The position numbers and the translations under genes are program-made. 39,206 nucleotides of DNA from Thiomicrospira sp. (GTDB lineage: Bacteria > Pseudomonadota > Gammaproteobacteria > Thiomicrospirales > Thiomicrospiraceae): positions 1 to 39,206 of the forward strand of contig NZ_JACUTY010000015.1 of assembly GCF_014859555.1 (NCBI RefSeq). The letters are read 5' to 3'. Shown piece by piece: positions 15,604-24,182 of this stretch (positions are counted from its first letter, which is position 1; each line of letters starts with the position of its first letter). The notes under the pieces are model-generated. The model was not told the DNA's origin. It worked only from the letters and a program-made list of their open reading frames with translations, and did not search any database.

Positions 15604-16326
15604 ATGAAACAATGGATTAAGTCAGCTTTTTCGTTTGAAGCCAGTCATCTATCCGAACTGATTGTATCGGTGAGTGGTGTGTTTATCGCCATGATCGCAG
15701 TGGTACTAGTGATGGCCTGGGTGAGTGAGGGTGTGTATGCCTGGTTTGTCATCGCTTCAGTGGGTGCTAGTGCAATTATCTTGTTTTCTACCCCTCATGC
15801 CCCTATGGCGCAACCCTGGGCGGTATTAGCGGGACAAATGATAGCCGGTATTTGTGGCCTAGCCAGTTGGACGCTTTTTAAAGACCCGATGATGGCCGTG
15901 CCGATAGCGGTAGCCAGCACGCTTTTGTTTATGCTGTTGTTTAAAGCACGTCATGCACCAGGTGGCGCAACCGCTTTATTTATTGCGTTGGGTACGGTTG
16001 AAGTTGAAACGCTGGGTTGGAGTTTATTATGGTTAAGTTTGTTACCCAGTTTATTAACCTTAATTGTGATGGCGACGTTATTTAACGCCCTGTTTAAATG
16101 GCGGCGTTATCCTTATATTGTGTTTAAAAAAACTCAACCACAGGCTGACAAACAGCCAGAAATCACACATGAAGATTTGGTCTACGCCAGCGAGAAAATG
16201 CAGGGCTATTTTGAAATGAGCGAAGCCGAATTTATGCAACTTTACCGTGCTGCCCGCCAACACCACAAAACCACCAGGCCTGGTGGTTTTGTGTGCTTGA
16301 GTGAGTTAAACCGCGTTTGCTTCTAA
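15604..16326 (+). CDS. HPP family transmembrane protein, possible nitrite transporter
   Basis: 240-aa inner-membrane protein with four or five helices in the first 165 residues and a soluble tail. HPP-family features are STPHAPMAQPWAV near 61-73 and HAPGGATALF near 119-128. HPP proteins in cyanobacteria and chloroplasts transport nitrite; the NO-stress genes alongside fit a nitrogen-oxide role, but this is inference. AGGAAA precedes ATG 15604. The C-terminus (KTTRPGGF) is encoded by a 30-bp palindrome and the gene overlaps the end of the convergent GGDEF-EAL gene by 21 bp, so the last residues may be an extension created by that element. Confidence 0.75.
   Translation: MKQWIKSAFSFEASHLSELIVSVSGVFIAMIAVVLVMAWVSEGVYAWFVIASVGASAIILFSTPHAPMAQPWAVLAGQMIAGICGLASWTLFKDPMMAVPIAVASTLLFMLLFKARHAPGGATALFIALGTVEVETLGWSLLWLSLLPSLLTLIVMATLFNALFKWRRYPYIVFKKTQPQADKQPEITHEDLVYASEKMQGYFEMSEAEFMQLYRAARQHHKTTRPGGFVCLSELNRVCF
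16264..16293. terminator. 30-bp perfect palindrome, likely bidirectional terminator
   Basis: Perfect symmetry centred on ACCAGGCCTGGT (16273-16284): arms CACAAAACC ... GGTTTTGTG. Read in either direction the GC-rich stem ends in TTTT, so it can terminate both convergent transcripts. It lies within the HPP reading frame, 12 bp beyond the stop of the GGDEF-EAL gene. Confidence 0.75.
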
Positions 16327-18738
16327 CACCAGGGTTTCAAATTCGTCAATCGGGCTGGGGTGACCGTATAGGTAACCTTGGTAGTGGAAGCAGCCTAGTT
16401 GCGCTAAAACCGCTTGTTGCTCTAGTGTTTCAACGCCTTCGGCAATTACGTCTAAGCCCAGTGATTCAGATAAGGCCACCACCATTTTGGCAATCGCGAC
16501 ATCATTTTTGTCGATCAGAATATCCTGCACAAAGCTCTGATCAATTTTGAGCTGATCCAGTGGTAATTGTTTTAGGTAGGATAAAGATGAATAACCTGTA
16601 CCAAAGTCATCTAATGAGAAACGCACGCCATTGGCTTTAATCTGATGCATTTTACTCATCACGTGATGAATGCCAACCACCAACATGCTTTCGGTTATTT
16701 CGAGTTTAAGTTTATGCGGGTTCGCGCCACACTGCTCGATAAGGTGGAGCGTTTGTTCCACAAAGTCGGTTTGGTGTAGCTGGCGTGCGCTGATATTGAC
16801 CGACAGGGTGAGAGATGCGAGAGCCGGTTGCGTCGCCCAACGCACTAGGATTTGGCAAGCTTGCTGTAACGCCCAATGCCCCAAAGGCAAAATTAAGCCA
16901 GTTTCTTCGGCTAACTGAATAAACTCTCCCGGTGTCAGAATGCCAAGTTTAGGATGTGCCCAACGTATTAAAGCTTCGGCTCCCATAATATGACCATCTT
17001 GATCAACTTGAGGCTGCAGATAGAGCACAAACTCTTGTTTATTGATGGCACTGCGTAAATCTCGCTCAAGTTCGCTGCGTTTCATCACCAAAACTTGCAT
17101 GCTGGGATCAAAAAACTTAAAGGTATTGCGACCGTTTTCCTTGGCGCGATACATCGCGACTTCGGTACTTTTAATTAAGTCATCTACTAAGTGATGATCA
17201 CCCTGGAAAAGCATAACCCCGACACTGCAAGTGGTTTGATAATCATGATGCGCCAACTGATAAGGCAACCCCAAGGTTTGCATAACGGTTTGAATAAATT
17301 GATTGGTTTTGGTGGTGGCGCGTTCGATATTGTTAGATAGATTTTCGAGCAGAATCATAAACTCATCACCACTAAAACGCCCTAATTTGGCTTGGCTTTG
17401 GGTTAAGTCAGTGAGTCGGACGGCAACTTTTTGTAACAGCTCATCCCCCACATCATGGCCTTGCGATTCGTTGAGGAGCTTGAAATTATCCAAGTCAATT
17501 AAGATCACCGCGCCGTATTGCTGGGTTTTTTTGCTGGTTTGCAGCGTATTCATTAAGTATTGGGTAATAAGCTGGCGGTTGGGTAACTGAGTTAACAAGT
17601 CGAAGTTGGTTAAGTAGTCGATTTCGGTTCTGGCTTCGCGCACATCGGTGATGTCTAAACCATGCCCAATATAGCCGACAAATTGACCTTGAGCATCATA
17701 GCGCGGTGTACCTTCGTCAACAATCCAGCGGTATTCACCATCATGACGTTTTAGGCGGTAAATCATGCTGAACTTTTGGCGTGCATCAAATGCAGTTTGG
17801 TAGGTGTTTAAACAATGCGTTAAATCATCTGGATGTACGCCCACTGTCCAGCCATTACCCAGCTCTTGATCTAATGTTCGCCCAGTAAAATCGAGCCATG
17901 GACGATTGAAAAAGGTACAAAGTTTATCTAAGTCTGCAATCCAAATTAAGGCTTGGCCATTATTGGTCATGGTGCGATAAAGGGCTTCATTTTCTTCCAG
18001 CTGTTTGGTTTTATGAAGACGTTCGGTATTTAGAAAACGTTCACGCCGCCAACCTAAACCAAACCCCGCCACACCGATTAACCAAATCAACATATGAGAC
18101 CAAACCAGTTTCATGCCACGGTCTTCATAAAAATAAGAAAAAAGTTTGATCGGCACTGCGGTACCGATGCCGCCTAATACATCGCCGACTTGATAGCCCT
18201 GTTGAGCATGGCATTTTAAGCAGCTGGCTTGTGCGATAAAGGGTTTCATTAATCGCAGATAAGTTTCTTCATTATACTCACGTAGTTCTTGCACCGGCTC
18301 TAGAGAATGTTTGAATTGATTCAGCACTTTAATTTCCCAGTTATCTGGTGCATTTTGCGGGTTCATCGGCGCTAAGCTGATGATGCGCGTCAATATACCT
18401 TCAGGATCACCGTAGTTTTCATGAATGTCGCGTAACACATAAGCCGGATTCATCAAGGTTAAGGCTATACCAGAAGTGGTGGTCACATCACGTTGAGGGT
18501 GGTTTAGATAGGGGTTCGGCGGGGTTTGTTGGTTAGGCGGCACATAGACGCCGCCATGATTAGTGGCCCATTGTCGAATCCGCATATCTTGATTGATGCG
18601 TTCACTGGCTGCCGAACTCGCCATGGCCAAGGTATGACTTTTTATTCCATAAAGGTTATAAGCCAGTGATCCTAAGGCTAAACTGGTCCATATCAATAGA
18701 ATTAATGGTAAGCGAAATTGTCTAAGGCGGCTGAACAT
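16306..18738 (-). CDS. DUF3365-PAS-GGDEF-EAL c-di-GMP enzyme with CxxCH heme site
   Basis: 810-aa membrane signalling protein. Segment 10-27 is transmembrane; a periplasmic DUF3365/Tll0287-like domain (about 35-205) has Cys173-Cys176-His177 (CLKCH), the covalent c-type heme motif, suggesting redox or gas sensing. A second transmembrane segment (213-230) leads to a PAS domain (255-370), GGDEF (375-540) and EAL (555-800). The GGDEF signature is SGDEF (456-460), likely weak or inactive as a cyclase. The EAL domain keeps EAL at 588-590, NISARQL, ITES, DDFGTGYSS, LKID and AEGVE, so it should hydrolyse c-di-GMP. Net phosphodiesterase is the best guess. Confidence 0.88.
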   Translation of the reverse strand: MFSRLRQFRLPLILLIWTSLALGSLAYNLYGIKSHTLAMASSAASERINQDMRIRQWATNHGGVYVPPNQQTPPNPYLNHPQRDVTTTSGIALTLMNPAYVLRDIHENYGDPEGILTRIISLAPMNPQNAPDNWEIKVLNQFKHSLEPVQELREYNEETYLRLMKPFIAQASCLKCHAQQGYQVGDVLGGIGTAVPIKLFSYFYEDRGMKLVWSHMLIWLIGVAGFGLGWRRERFLNTERLHKTKQLEENEALYRTMTNNGQALIWIADLDKLCTFFNRPWLDFTGRTLDQELGNGWTVGVHPDDLTHCLNTYQTAFDARQKFSMIYRLKRHDGEYRWIVDEGTPRYDAQGQFVGYIGHGLDITDVREARTEIDYLTNFDLLTQLPNRQLITQYLMNTLQTSKKTQQYGAVILIDLDNFKLLNESQGHDVGDELLQKVAVRLTDLTQSQAKLGRFSGDEFMILLENLSNNIERATTKTNQFIQTVMQTLGLPYQLAHHDYQTTCSVGVMLFQGDHHLVDDLIKSTEVAMYRAKENGRNTFKFFDPSMQVLVMKRSELERDLRSAINKQEFVLYLQPQVDQDGHIMGAEALIRWAHPKLGILTPGEFIQLAEETGLILPLGHWALQQACQILVRWATQPALASLTLSVNISARQLHQTDFVEQTLHLIEQCGANPHKLKLEITESMLVVGIHHVMSKMHQIKANGVRFSLDDFGTGYSSLSYLKQLPLDQLKIDQSFVQDILIDKNDVAIAKMVVALSESLGLDVIAEGVETLEQQAVLAQLGCFHYQGYLYGHPSPIDEFETLVLEANAV

Positions 18739-18869
18739 AGGCTGGCGTTACTTATTGGTTTGTGGTTTGTGAGTGATTTTTAATTATACTTAAATCCACT
18801 TTAATCACACGTTTTTAAGTGCGGACCCCAATGTTTGCAAGGGTTCTCATAACTTACAAGAGAATGAAC

Positions 18870-19508
18870 CTAGCTTTGTACTCGCCACTCCGGATACCCT
18901 TCGGCGAGTCGTTTAGCTTGAATGCCGCGTTTTTGCAGCTCATCGACCGCCTGTTGTGACCACATGCAATAAGGGCCACGGCAATAGATGACCAGTGTTT
19001 GATCCGTCGCAAGGTCATGGAGTTTGCTGGGGATTTGTTCAATTGGAATATTGATGGCGTGCGGAATATGCCCGGCCACAAATTCATCTTCTGGTCGTAC
19101 ATCTAACAATGTATAAGGCTGTTTAAACTCGCGCAAAGCTTTGAGGGAAATGGGCTCATAAGCGGTATTGGGTTGCAGGTGCTCTAATAACAACGCCTGC
19201 ATGCTATCGAGCTGCGATTCAGCGACATCACGTAAACTCACAATCAGGCGAAACACGCTGTCATCACTTAACGAATAAACGCTGTGTTGGCCTTGGCGTT
19301 CACTGGTCACCAGGCCGGCATGTTTGAGGGTTTGTAAATGTTTCGACACATTGGCAAGGCTGAGCCCGAGTTTTTTATGCAGGGTTTCAACATCGCAATC
19401 GGTTTGCGCCAGCACGTCTAAGATCATTAAACGGTTAGCATGTGCTAAGGCTTTACTAACCTGAGCCAATTGTTCAAACAAGCTAAGTTTAAGTGGGTTG
19501 ATGGCCAT
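18870..19508 (-). CDS. ArsR-family regulator fused to a rhodanese domain
   Basis: 212-aa two-domain protein. Residues 1-100 form an ArsR/SmtB winged helix (SLANVSKHLQTLKHAGLVTS is the recognition region); residues 115-210 are a rhodanese with active loop YCRGPYCMWS. This architecture occurs next to sulfur genes. The HTH half has only one cysteine (Cys38 in QTDCDVE), so it does not obviously form the two-Cys tetrasulfide switch of BigR/SqrR; the rhodanese loop may supply the sensing sulfur instead (inference). ATG 19508 is used; GTG 19517 is possible. It is last in an operon with a YeeE/YedE transporter and a persulfide dioxygenase, and is the likely reader of the three operators near 21.6 kb. 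Confidence 0.85.
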   Translation of the reverse strand: MAINPLKLSLFEQLAQVSKALAHANRLMILDVLAQTDCDVETLHKKLGLSLANVSKHLQTLKHAGLVTSERQGQHSVYSLSDDSVFRLIVSLRDVAESQLDSMQALLLEHLQPNTAYEPISLKALREFKQPYTLLDVRPEDEFVAGHIPHAINIPIEQIPSKLHDLATDQTLVIYCRGPYCMWSQQAVDELQKRGIQAKRLAEGYPEWRVQS

Positions 19509-19550
19509 ATTTATCACTTTGGTGAGTTTTCATACGAAATTGAATGTTGA

Positions 19551-20672
19551 TTAACAACCCTTTTTCTGACGCCATAATGGCTCAAACTTAATGCCTACCA
19601 ACGCCCCAGCCGTGATGGCGGCGACCGCTACAAATGAACCTAAAGCCAAAGTAGCCACGCCAGACAAGCCGTGACCAACCGAACAACCCATCGCTAATAC
19701 GGCACCAAACCCAACCAGCAAGGCACCGATGCTTGAGATCACGCCATCTTTAGCCGAATCAAAACCCGTTACTTTGAATTCACGATTGATTAAGCTGCTC
19801 ACAAACGAACCCAGCGCCACACCAACCACGGCGATCAGACCAAACGAGATTAAACTCAAATTGGTGGGGCTCATTAAAAAGTTAACCGTGTCACCCATTG
19901 GGGCGGCAAATGTAAAGGATTGTGTGCCTAACCCAATGGGTGGGCTTTCCATAAAGGCGGCCTCTTCCATCACATAAGCACCTAACTGGCCGCCGGTTAA
20001 GGCATAAGCCGCCGCAATAATCGCACCCACAATTAAAGCTGTGATGACTGGCATTGGACGACGAAACTCGGCATTTCTAAACGCAAAATATAAAAAACTT
20101 AAACCAATCGCCCAGCTTAAAACCAGCAGGGCGTGATCTATGTATTGACTGCCCGAACCAAAAATTAAACTGGCTAAGTCTTGTGAACCGGCATAGTCGA
20201 GGTGAATAGTTAAGGGCGCCATGATGGGCATAATCCATTCACCATAAAACGAGGTACGGGTCATGATATAAGCCATCACCGACATCAGCGCAACTAGCCA
20301 AAGTGACTTGTAGCTTCCTTGGCCTAATTTAACCGTATTACGCATGCCGCAACCAGTCGCTAGCACCATACCTAAACCGAAAATAAAGCCACCGATAATA
20401 TAACGGCCCCAAGCAAAATCAGCGGTTCGGTAAGGAGGGTGGCTGTCTGAAAGGTTCATCACATTAAACCATTCTAAACTACCTGAAATAATAATGCCGA
20501 CACCCATTGCGGCGACAAACGTCCAAAGCCGTGTGCCATTGCCGAGGGTCAGGCGGTCTCGTAAACCACCGACCGCACAAAAGTTACTGCGTTGAGCGGT
20601 CGCCCCTAAAATAAAGGCGAGCGCGAACGCCAGCACGTAATAATTTATGAAGAAACTTGGAATATCGTTCAT
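19551..20672 (-). CDS. YeeE/YedE (TsuA/PmpA-like) sulfur transporter
   Basis: 373-aa inner-membrane protein with about ten helices, of the YeeE/YedE family whose best-studied member TsuA imports thiosulfate along conserved cysteines. The signature cysteines are present: Cys32 in SNFCAVGG, Cys108 in ATGCGMRNT and a third in AMGCSVGHGLSG near the C-terminus. The full-length form with both repeat halves suggests a complete transporter. GGGAG precedes the ATG. It lies between the persulfide dioxygenase and the ArsR-rhodanese gene on the same strand; it could move thiosulfate or another sulfane-sulfur species. Confidence 0.88.
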   Translation of the reverse strand: MNDIPSFFINYYVLAFALAFILGATAQRSNFCAVGGLRDRLTLGNGTRLWTFVAAMGVGIIISGSLEWFNVMNLSDSHPPYRTADFAWGRYIIGGFIFGLGMVLATGCGMRNTVKLGQGSYKSLWLVALMSVMAYIMTRTSFYGEWIMPIMAPLTIHLDYAGSQDLASLIFGSGSQYIDHALLVLSWAIGLSFLYFAFRNAEFRRPMPVITALIVGAIIAAAYALTGGQLGAYVMEEAAFMESPPIGLGTQSFTFAAPMGDTVNFLMSPTNLSLISFGLIAVVGVALGSFVSSLINREFKVTGFDSAKDGVISSIGALLVGFGAVLAMGCSVGHGLSGVATLALGSFVAVAAITAGALVGIKFEPLWRQKKGC

Positions 20673-20755
20673 GAAGTGTGGCTCCCGGCTTTGGGGTTAT
20701 TTTGTTATTTGTGGGGTCGGTGGATTGAGCACTCCACCGACTATCATGCCGGTGA

Positions 20756-21490
20756 TTATAAAGGTTTAACGTTAAAACCGATAATTTTTTGCATATCTTC
20801 TGGGTAAGGCAGGATGGTGTTAGTAAGCTGGTCAACAAACGCGGCTTTATCAAGACTCAAACTTGGGTTATAACGTTTCTCAAACCCAATGGTCGATACC
20901 GCCTTACCGCTGATGCCCGCGCCACACACACTGCCGGCTTGCGCACCGGGTAAAATTTCCATGTAATCCGGCAAAGTTAATAACTTTTGCTGGATAGAGT
21001 CATAAAGTTTATTCGCCATTTCAACTTCACGACCGCGCAAGTCCGGACGCCCCACACTGCCGACAAATAACGTATGCCCAGTAATCACAAACCAAGCCTC
21101 ATCGCAGCGCGATTTATCGGTTACCAATAAACTAATGCTGTCTTCGGTATGACCAGGGGTGTATAAAACTTGAGCATGTACATTACCAGCTTGAATTACT
21201 TGATTATCAGCCAAAGGCGTAAAGTCACATTGAGCCGGTGAATCTTGATGTAAACAGTATTCGCCGCCAGCACGTTTGGCCAATTCTGCGCCACCGGTAT
21301 AATGGTCGGCATGTACGTGGGTGTCGATGACATAAGCAATTTTGACGCCTTTTTGCTGTGCTTTTTCTAAATAAAGTTCCACCTCATCCTGGTGAACATC
21401 TACCGCAATTGCCAAACCCTGACCGACACAACCTAACATGTAAGATAAAGAACCCGGCTCAGAATCAGGGGTATGTTGAAATAAAAACAT
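20756..21490 (-). CDS. ETHE1-like persulfide dioxygenase (MBL fold)
   Basis: 244-aa metallo-beta-lactamase-fold protein. Metal motif THVHADH (57-63), His114 in TPGHTEDS and Asp150 in VGRPDLRG correspond to the mononuclear iron ligands of persulfide dioxygenases, which oxidise glutathione persulfide to sulfite and glutathione. The length matches ETHE1 proteins (about 250 aa). ATG 21490 is chosen because AAGGAG lies at ideal distance; the open frame continues to 21550. First gene of the leftward sulfur operon; a related glyoxalase II activity is less likely given the neighbours. Confidence 0.88.
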   Translation of the reverse strand: MFLFQHTPDSEPGSLSYMLGCVGQGLAIAVDVHQDEVELYLEKAQQKGVKIAYVIDTHVHADHYTGGAELAKRAGGEYCLHQDSPAQCDFTPLADNQVIQAGNVHAQVLYTPGHTEDSISLLVTDKSRCDEAWFVITGHTLFVGSVGRPDLRGREVEMANKLYDSIQQKLLTLPDYMEILPGAQAGSVCGAGISGKAVSTIGFEKRYNPSLSLDKAAFVDQLTNTILPYPEDMQKIIGFNVKPL

Positions 21491-21558
21491 CGCATTTCTC
21501 CTTGCTAAGACCCGATAACTCACCACCAGGCCTGCTTTTGATGTGATCAATTAGATAG

Positions 21559-21580
21559 TATTCAACTAATTGGTTGAATA
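21559..21580. promoter_or_regulatory. Palindromic operator 1 of the sulfur locus
   Basis: TATTCAACTAA followed by TTGGTTGAATA, a 22-bp inverted repeat with one mismatch, 69 bp before the persulfide dioxygenase start. Confidence 0.75.
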
Positions 21581-21604
21581 AGACTATATCGGGTTCGGGT
21601 TTTT

Positions 21605-21626
21605 TATTCAACCCATTAGTTGAATA
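21605..21626. promoter_or_regulatory. Palindromic operator 2 of the sulfur locus
   Basis: TATTCAACCCA followed by TTAGTTGAATA; same outer arms TATTCAAC/GTTGAATA as operator 1, start-to-start 46 bp. Confidence 0.75.
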
Positions 21627-21704
21627 AATTTATTTATGCCGCCCAAAAAAGTTTTGGGGTGAGGTTTTGACCAATTTGATTGCAATTTTAAAACGAACCC
21701 ACTA

Positions 21705-21728
21705 ATATTCAACCAATTAGTTGAATAT
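21705..21728. promoter_or_regulatory. Palindromic operator 3 of the sulfur locus
   Basis: ATATTCAACCAA followed by TTAGTTGAATAT, a 24-bp inverted repeat with one mismatch, 20 bp before the MFS start codon, where bound protein would block transcription or translation start. Confidence 0.8.
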
Positions 21729-21748
21729 AAACCAAAGAGGATTTTAAA

Positions 21749-23011
21749 GTGCAGAATCAGCATTCCGTCGAACACGGTATTAAAGCCAATTTAAACCAAA
21801 TTATACAACAACTCATACAGGTATTTTTGGTGGGTCTGGCGCTGGGGATGACACGCACGGTTGTACCCGGGCTGGCCGAAACTGAATTTGGTTTAGCCGC
21901 GCAAGCTTTTATGAGTTTGGTGATGTTTGTGGTGGTGTTTGGTTTAGTTAAAGCCTGTATGAACTTATTAGCCGGGCATTTAAGTGACCGCTGGGGGCGA
22001 CGTTCTTTATTAGTGGCGGGCTGGTTGCTGGCGATACCGGTGCCGTTTTTAATTTATTTTGCACAAGACTGGTCTTGGATTGTGTGGGCGATGGTGTTTT
22101 TAGGTTTGAACCAGGGTTTATGCTGGTCTATGGCGTTAAACAGTAAATTAGACTTAGCCAAAGCCAATCAGAAAGGTTTAATTAACGGTTTTAATGAGTT
22201 TTCAGGTTATGCGGCGGTGGGGATCGCCGGCTGGTTAACCGCTTATTTGGCTGAACTTTATGGCGCGCGTGAAGCCCTGCTAGGGTTTGGTTTAGTGGTG
22301 GTTGGTTTAGGTCTCATTTTGGCAATTTGGAAAGTCATCGATACTCGTGCTTGGTCTGAACTGCATCAACATCACCATCGTCAAACGAACGGCGCCGATC
22401 CTGAGAAATCCAGCTTAGCGCAAATGTTTGGTTATGCAACGTTTAAACAACCTCAGCTAGTGGCATTAAACCAAGCGGGTCTGGTCGAAAAATTTATTGA
22501 TGCATTGGTGTGGATTTTTATGCCAGTATATCTTATTAGCCAAGCGCAAAGTTTAGTGCAAGCCAGCGCCATTATTGCCATTTATGGTGTGGTCTGGGGC
22601 GGCTCACAATTAATTACCGGGCCTTTGTCGGATCGTTGGGGGCGCCGCGGTTTAATTGTATGGGGCTTTTGGTTGTGTGCGATCAGCAGTTTTGCTTTTG
22701 TGTTAGTAGACACGGCTTGGGCTTGGTCAATATTGGCGGCGTTAATGGGTTTTGGTATGGCCATGCTTTACCCAACTTTAGGCGCGGCAGTGGCGGATAA
22801 CAGTGTGCCCAATCAGCGCGCGACTATTTTAGGCATTTATCGTTTTTGGCGTGACTTTGGTTACGCGGCCGGTGCTTTTTTAATGGGCTTATTGGCTTTT
22901 TATACCGAATCGGTAATCTGGCCATTTTATTTTGTCGGCATAATGATGTTTTTATCTGGACTCTGGGTTTGGTTGGCTTTGCCCGCTTCGCCGGCTAAAG
23001 CTAAGTCTTAA
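21749..23011 (+). CDS. MFS transporter of the sulfur locus
   Basis: 420-aa major facilitator with twelve helices. The loop 2-3 signature GHLSDRWGRRSLL (near 75-87) recurs in the second half as GPLSDRWGRRGLI, typical of the family. Substrate is unknown; shared operators with the persulfide dioxygenase operon suggest export or uptake of a sulfur compound such as sulfite or thiosulfate (inference). GTG 21749 is the start, with AGAGG 9-13 bases before it. A His-rich loop (ELHQHHHRQ) sits between the two halves. Confidence 0.85.
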   Translation: MQNQHSVEHGIKANLNQIIQQLIQVFLVGLALGMTRTVVPGLAETEFGLAAQAFMSLVMFVVVFGLVKACMNLLAGHLSDRWGRRSLLVAGWLLAIPVPFLIYFAQDWSWIVWAMVFLGLNQGLCWSMALNSKLDLAKANQKGLINGFNEFSGYAAVGIAGWLTAYLAELYGAREALLGFGLVVVGLGLILAIWKVIDTRAWSELHQHHHRQTNGADPEKSSLAQMFGYATFKQPQLVALNQAGLVEKFIDALVWIFMPVYLISQAQSLVQASAIIAIYGVVWGGSQLITGPLSDRWGRRGLIVWGFWLCAISSFAFVLVDTAWAWSILAALMGFGMAMLYPTLGAAVADNSVPNQRATILGIYRFWRDFGYAAGAFLMGLLAFYTESVIWPFYFVGIMMFLSGLWVWLALPASPAKAKS

Positions 23012-23138
23012 GCAAGGGACAATCACCCTCTAATTTTACGTGTTATTAAGTTTTGGCAAGCAGGTTGCAATAGCCGCCTAAACCTAAAGTTCAACCCACG
23101 AAATTGAAACCGATTATATTTGTTTACAAGGAATTCTG

Positions 23139-24107
23139 ATGATGTCGACGCAACAAGCCTTTATGGGGTTAAAAACCCATTTACAAAAAACCATTGTGGG
23201 TCAAGAAGCCTTATTAGAGCGCATGATGATCGCCATGTTAACTGGCGGCCATGTGTTATTAGAAGGCCCACCAGGCCTGGCGAAAACCACCGCGGTGAAA
23301 ACCTTGGCGAAGGGCGTGCATGCGAGTTTTCAACGCATTCAATTTACACCGGATTTAATGCCCGGTGATGTAATGGGCTCGGATATTCTCGACCCCAACA
23401 CCGGTTCGCTCAGTTTTGTAAAAGGCCCGATCTTTAATGAAATCGTGTTGGCGGATGAGATTAACCGCGCGCCACCCAAAGTACAGTCAGCTTTATTGGA
23501 GGCGATGGCGGAAAAACAAGTTACCGCCGGCGGACAAACGCGTGCTTTGCCAGAATTGTTTATAGTAATGGCCACGCAAAATCCGCTTGAACAAAGTGGT
23601 ACTTATCCTTTGCCTGAAGCGCAAATGGACCGTTTTATGTTGCATGTGGTGCTGGACTATCCAACCGAAACCGAAGAGTTGGAAATTCTGCGTCGTGATC
23701 GCGCCAAACACTATGGCATAGATAAAGAAGCCGACACCTCAAGCTTAACACCGCAAAACGTATTGGACGCGCGTCGTGAAGTCGCTGAACTACATGTTGC
23801 CGAACCGGTAGAAAAATATCTGGTGGCGTTGGTCGCCGCCACCCGTAAGTTGGATGAACTCGATGACACACTTAAAGCTGTGCTGGATGTAGGCGCCTCG
23901 CCACGGGCCTCGCTCGCTTTATTGCATGCCGCCAGCGCTTATGCCTGGTTGCAAGGTCGTGACTTTGTCACCCCGGATGATGTGGCAAGATTAGCGCCCG
24001 ATGTATTACGCCATCGTTTAGCCCTCAGTTTTGCTGGCCGCGCCCAAGGTTGGACGCCCGATCAATTGATCGCCCGGTTATTAGAACTGGTCAAAGTGCC
24101 GGTTTAG
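23139..24107 (+). CDS. MoxR family AAA+ ATPase
   Basis: 322-aa AAA+ ATPase of the MoxR group, which acts as a chaperone-like partner of VWA-domain proteins. Walker A GPPGLAKT at 43-50, Walker B IVLADEINRAPP at 102-113, sensor 1 MATQNP near 145-150 and the C-terminal lid with DVGASPRAS are intact. ATG 23139 or 23142 follows AAGGAATTC. It starts a bat-type (aerotolerance) gene set; the next set gene is separated from it by a DUF559 insertion. A CCAGGCCTGG copy lies exactly in the Walker A codons (Pro-Gly-Leu). Confidence 0.93.
   Translation: MMSTQQAFMGLKTHLQKTIVGQEALLERMMIAMLTGGHVLLEGPPGLAKTTAVKTLAKGVHASFQRIQFTPDLMPGDVMGSDILDPNTGSLSFVKGPIFNEIVLADEINRAPPKVQSALLEAMAEKQVTAGGQTRALPELFIVMATQNPLEQSGTYPLPEAQMDRFMLHVVLDYPTETEELEILRRDRAKHYGIDKEADTSSLTPQNVLDARREVAELHVAEPVEKYLVALVAATRKLDELDDTLKAVLDVGASPRASLALLHAASAYAWLQGRDFVTPDDVARLAPDVLRHRLALSFAGRAQGWTPDQLIARLLELVKVPV
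23271..23280. repeat. CCAGGCCTGG palindrome in moxR Walker A
   Basis: Exact 10-mer, flanks A...C; read Pro-Gly-Leu within GPPGLAKT. Confidence 0.85.
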
Positions 24108-24116
24108 TTAGCTACA

Positions 24117-24152
24117 CCCCTCCCTTGATGGGAGGGGGCTAGGGGCGGGTGA
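24117..24152. repeat. Left inverted repeat of the DUF559 cassette
   Basis: Begins with CCCCTCCCTTGATGGGAGG and continues to CGGGTGA. It is the reverse complement of 24535-24571 apart from one substitution and one extra G. Each arm also folds on itself (CCCTCCC/GGGAGGG). It starts 9 bp after the moxR stop. Confidence 0.85.
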
Positions 24153-24182
24153 ATTGCAGTTGTGTAACTGGTAGTAAATAAG

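Noticed and set aside
16657-16668. CATCACGTGATG palindrome considered as a third parS
   Set aside because: It shares only the CACGTG centre; parS needs TTTCACGTGAAA.
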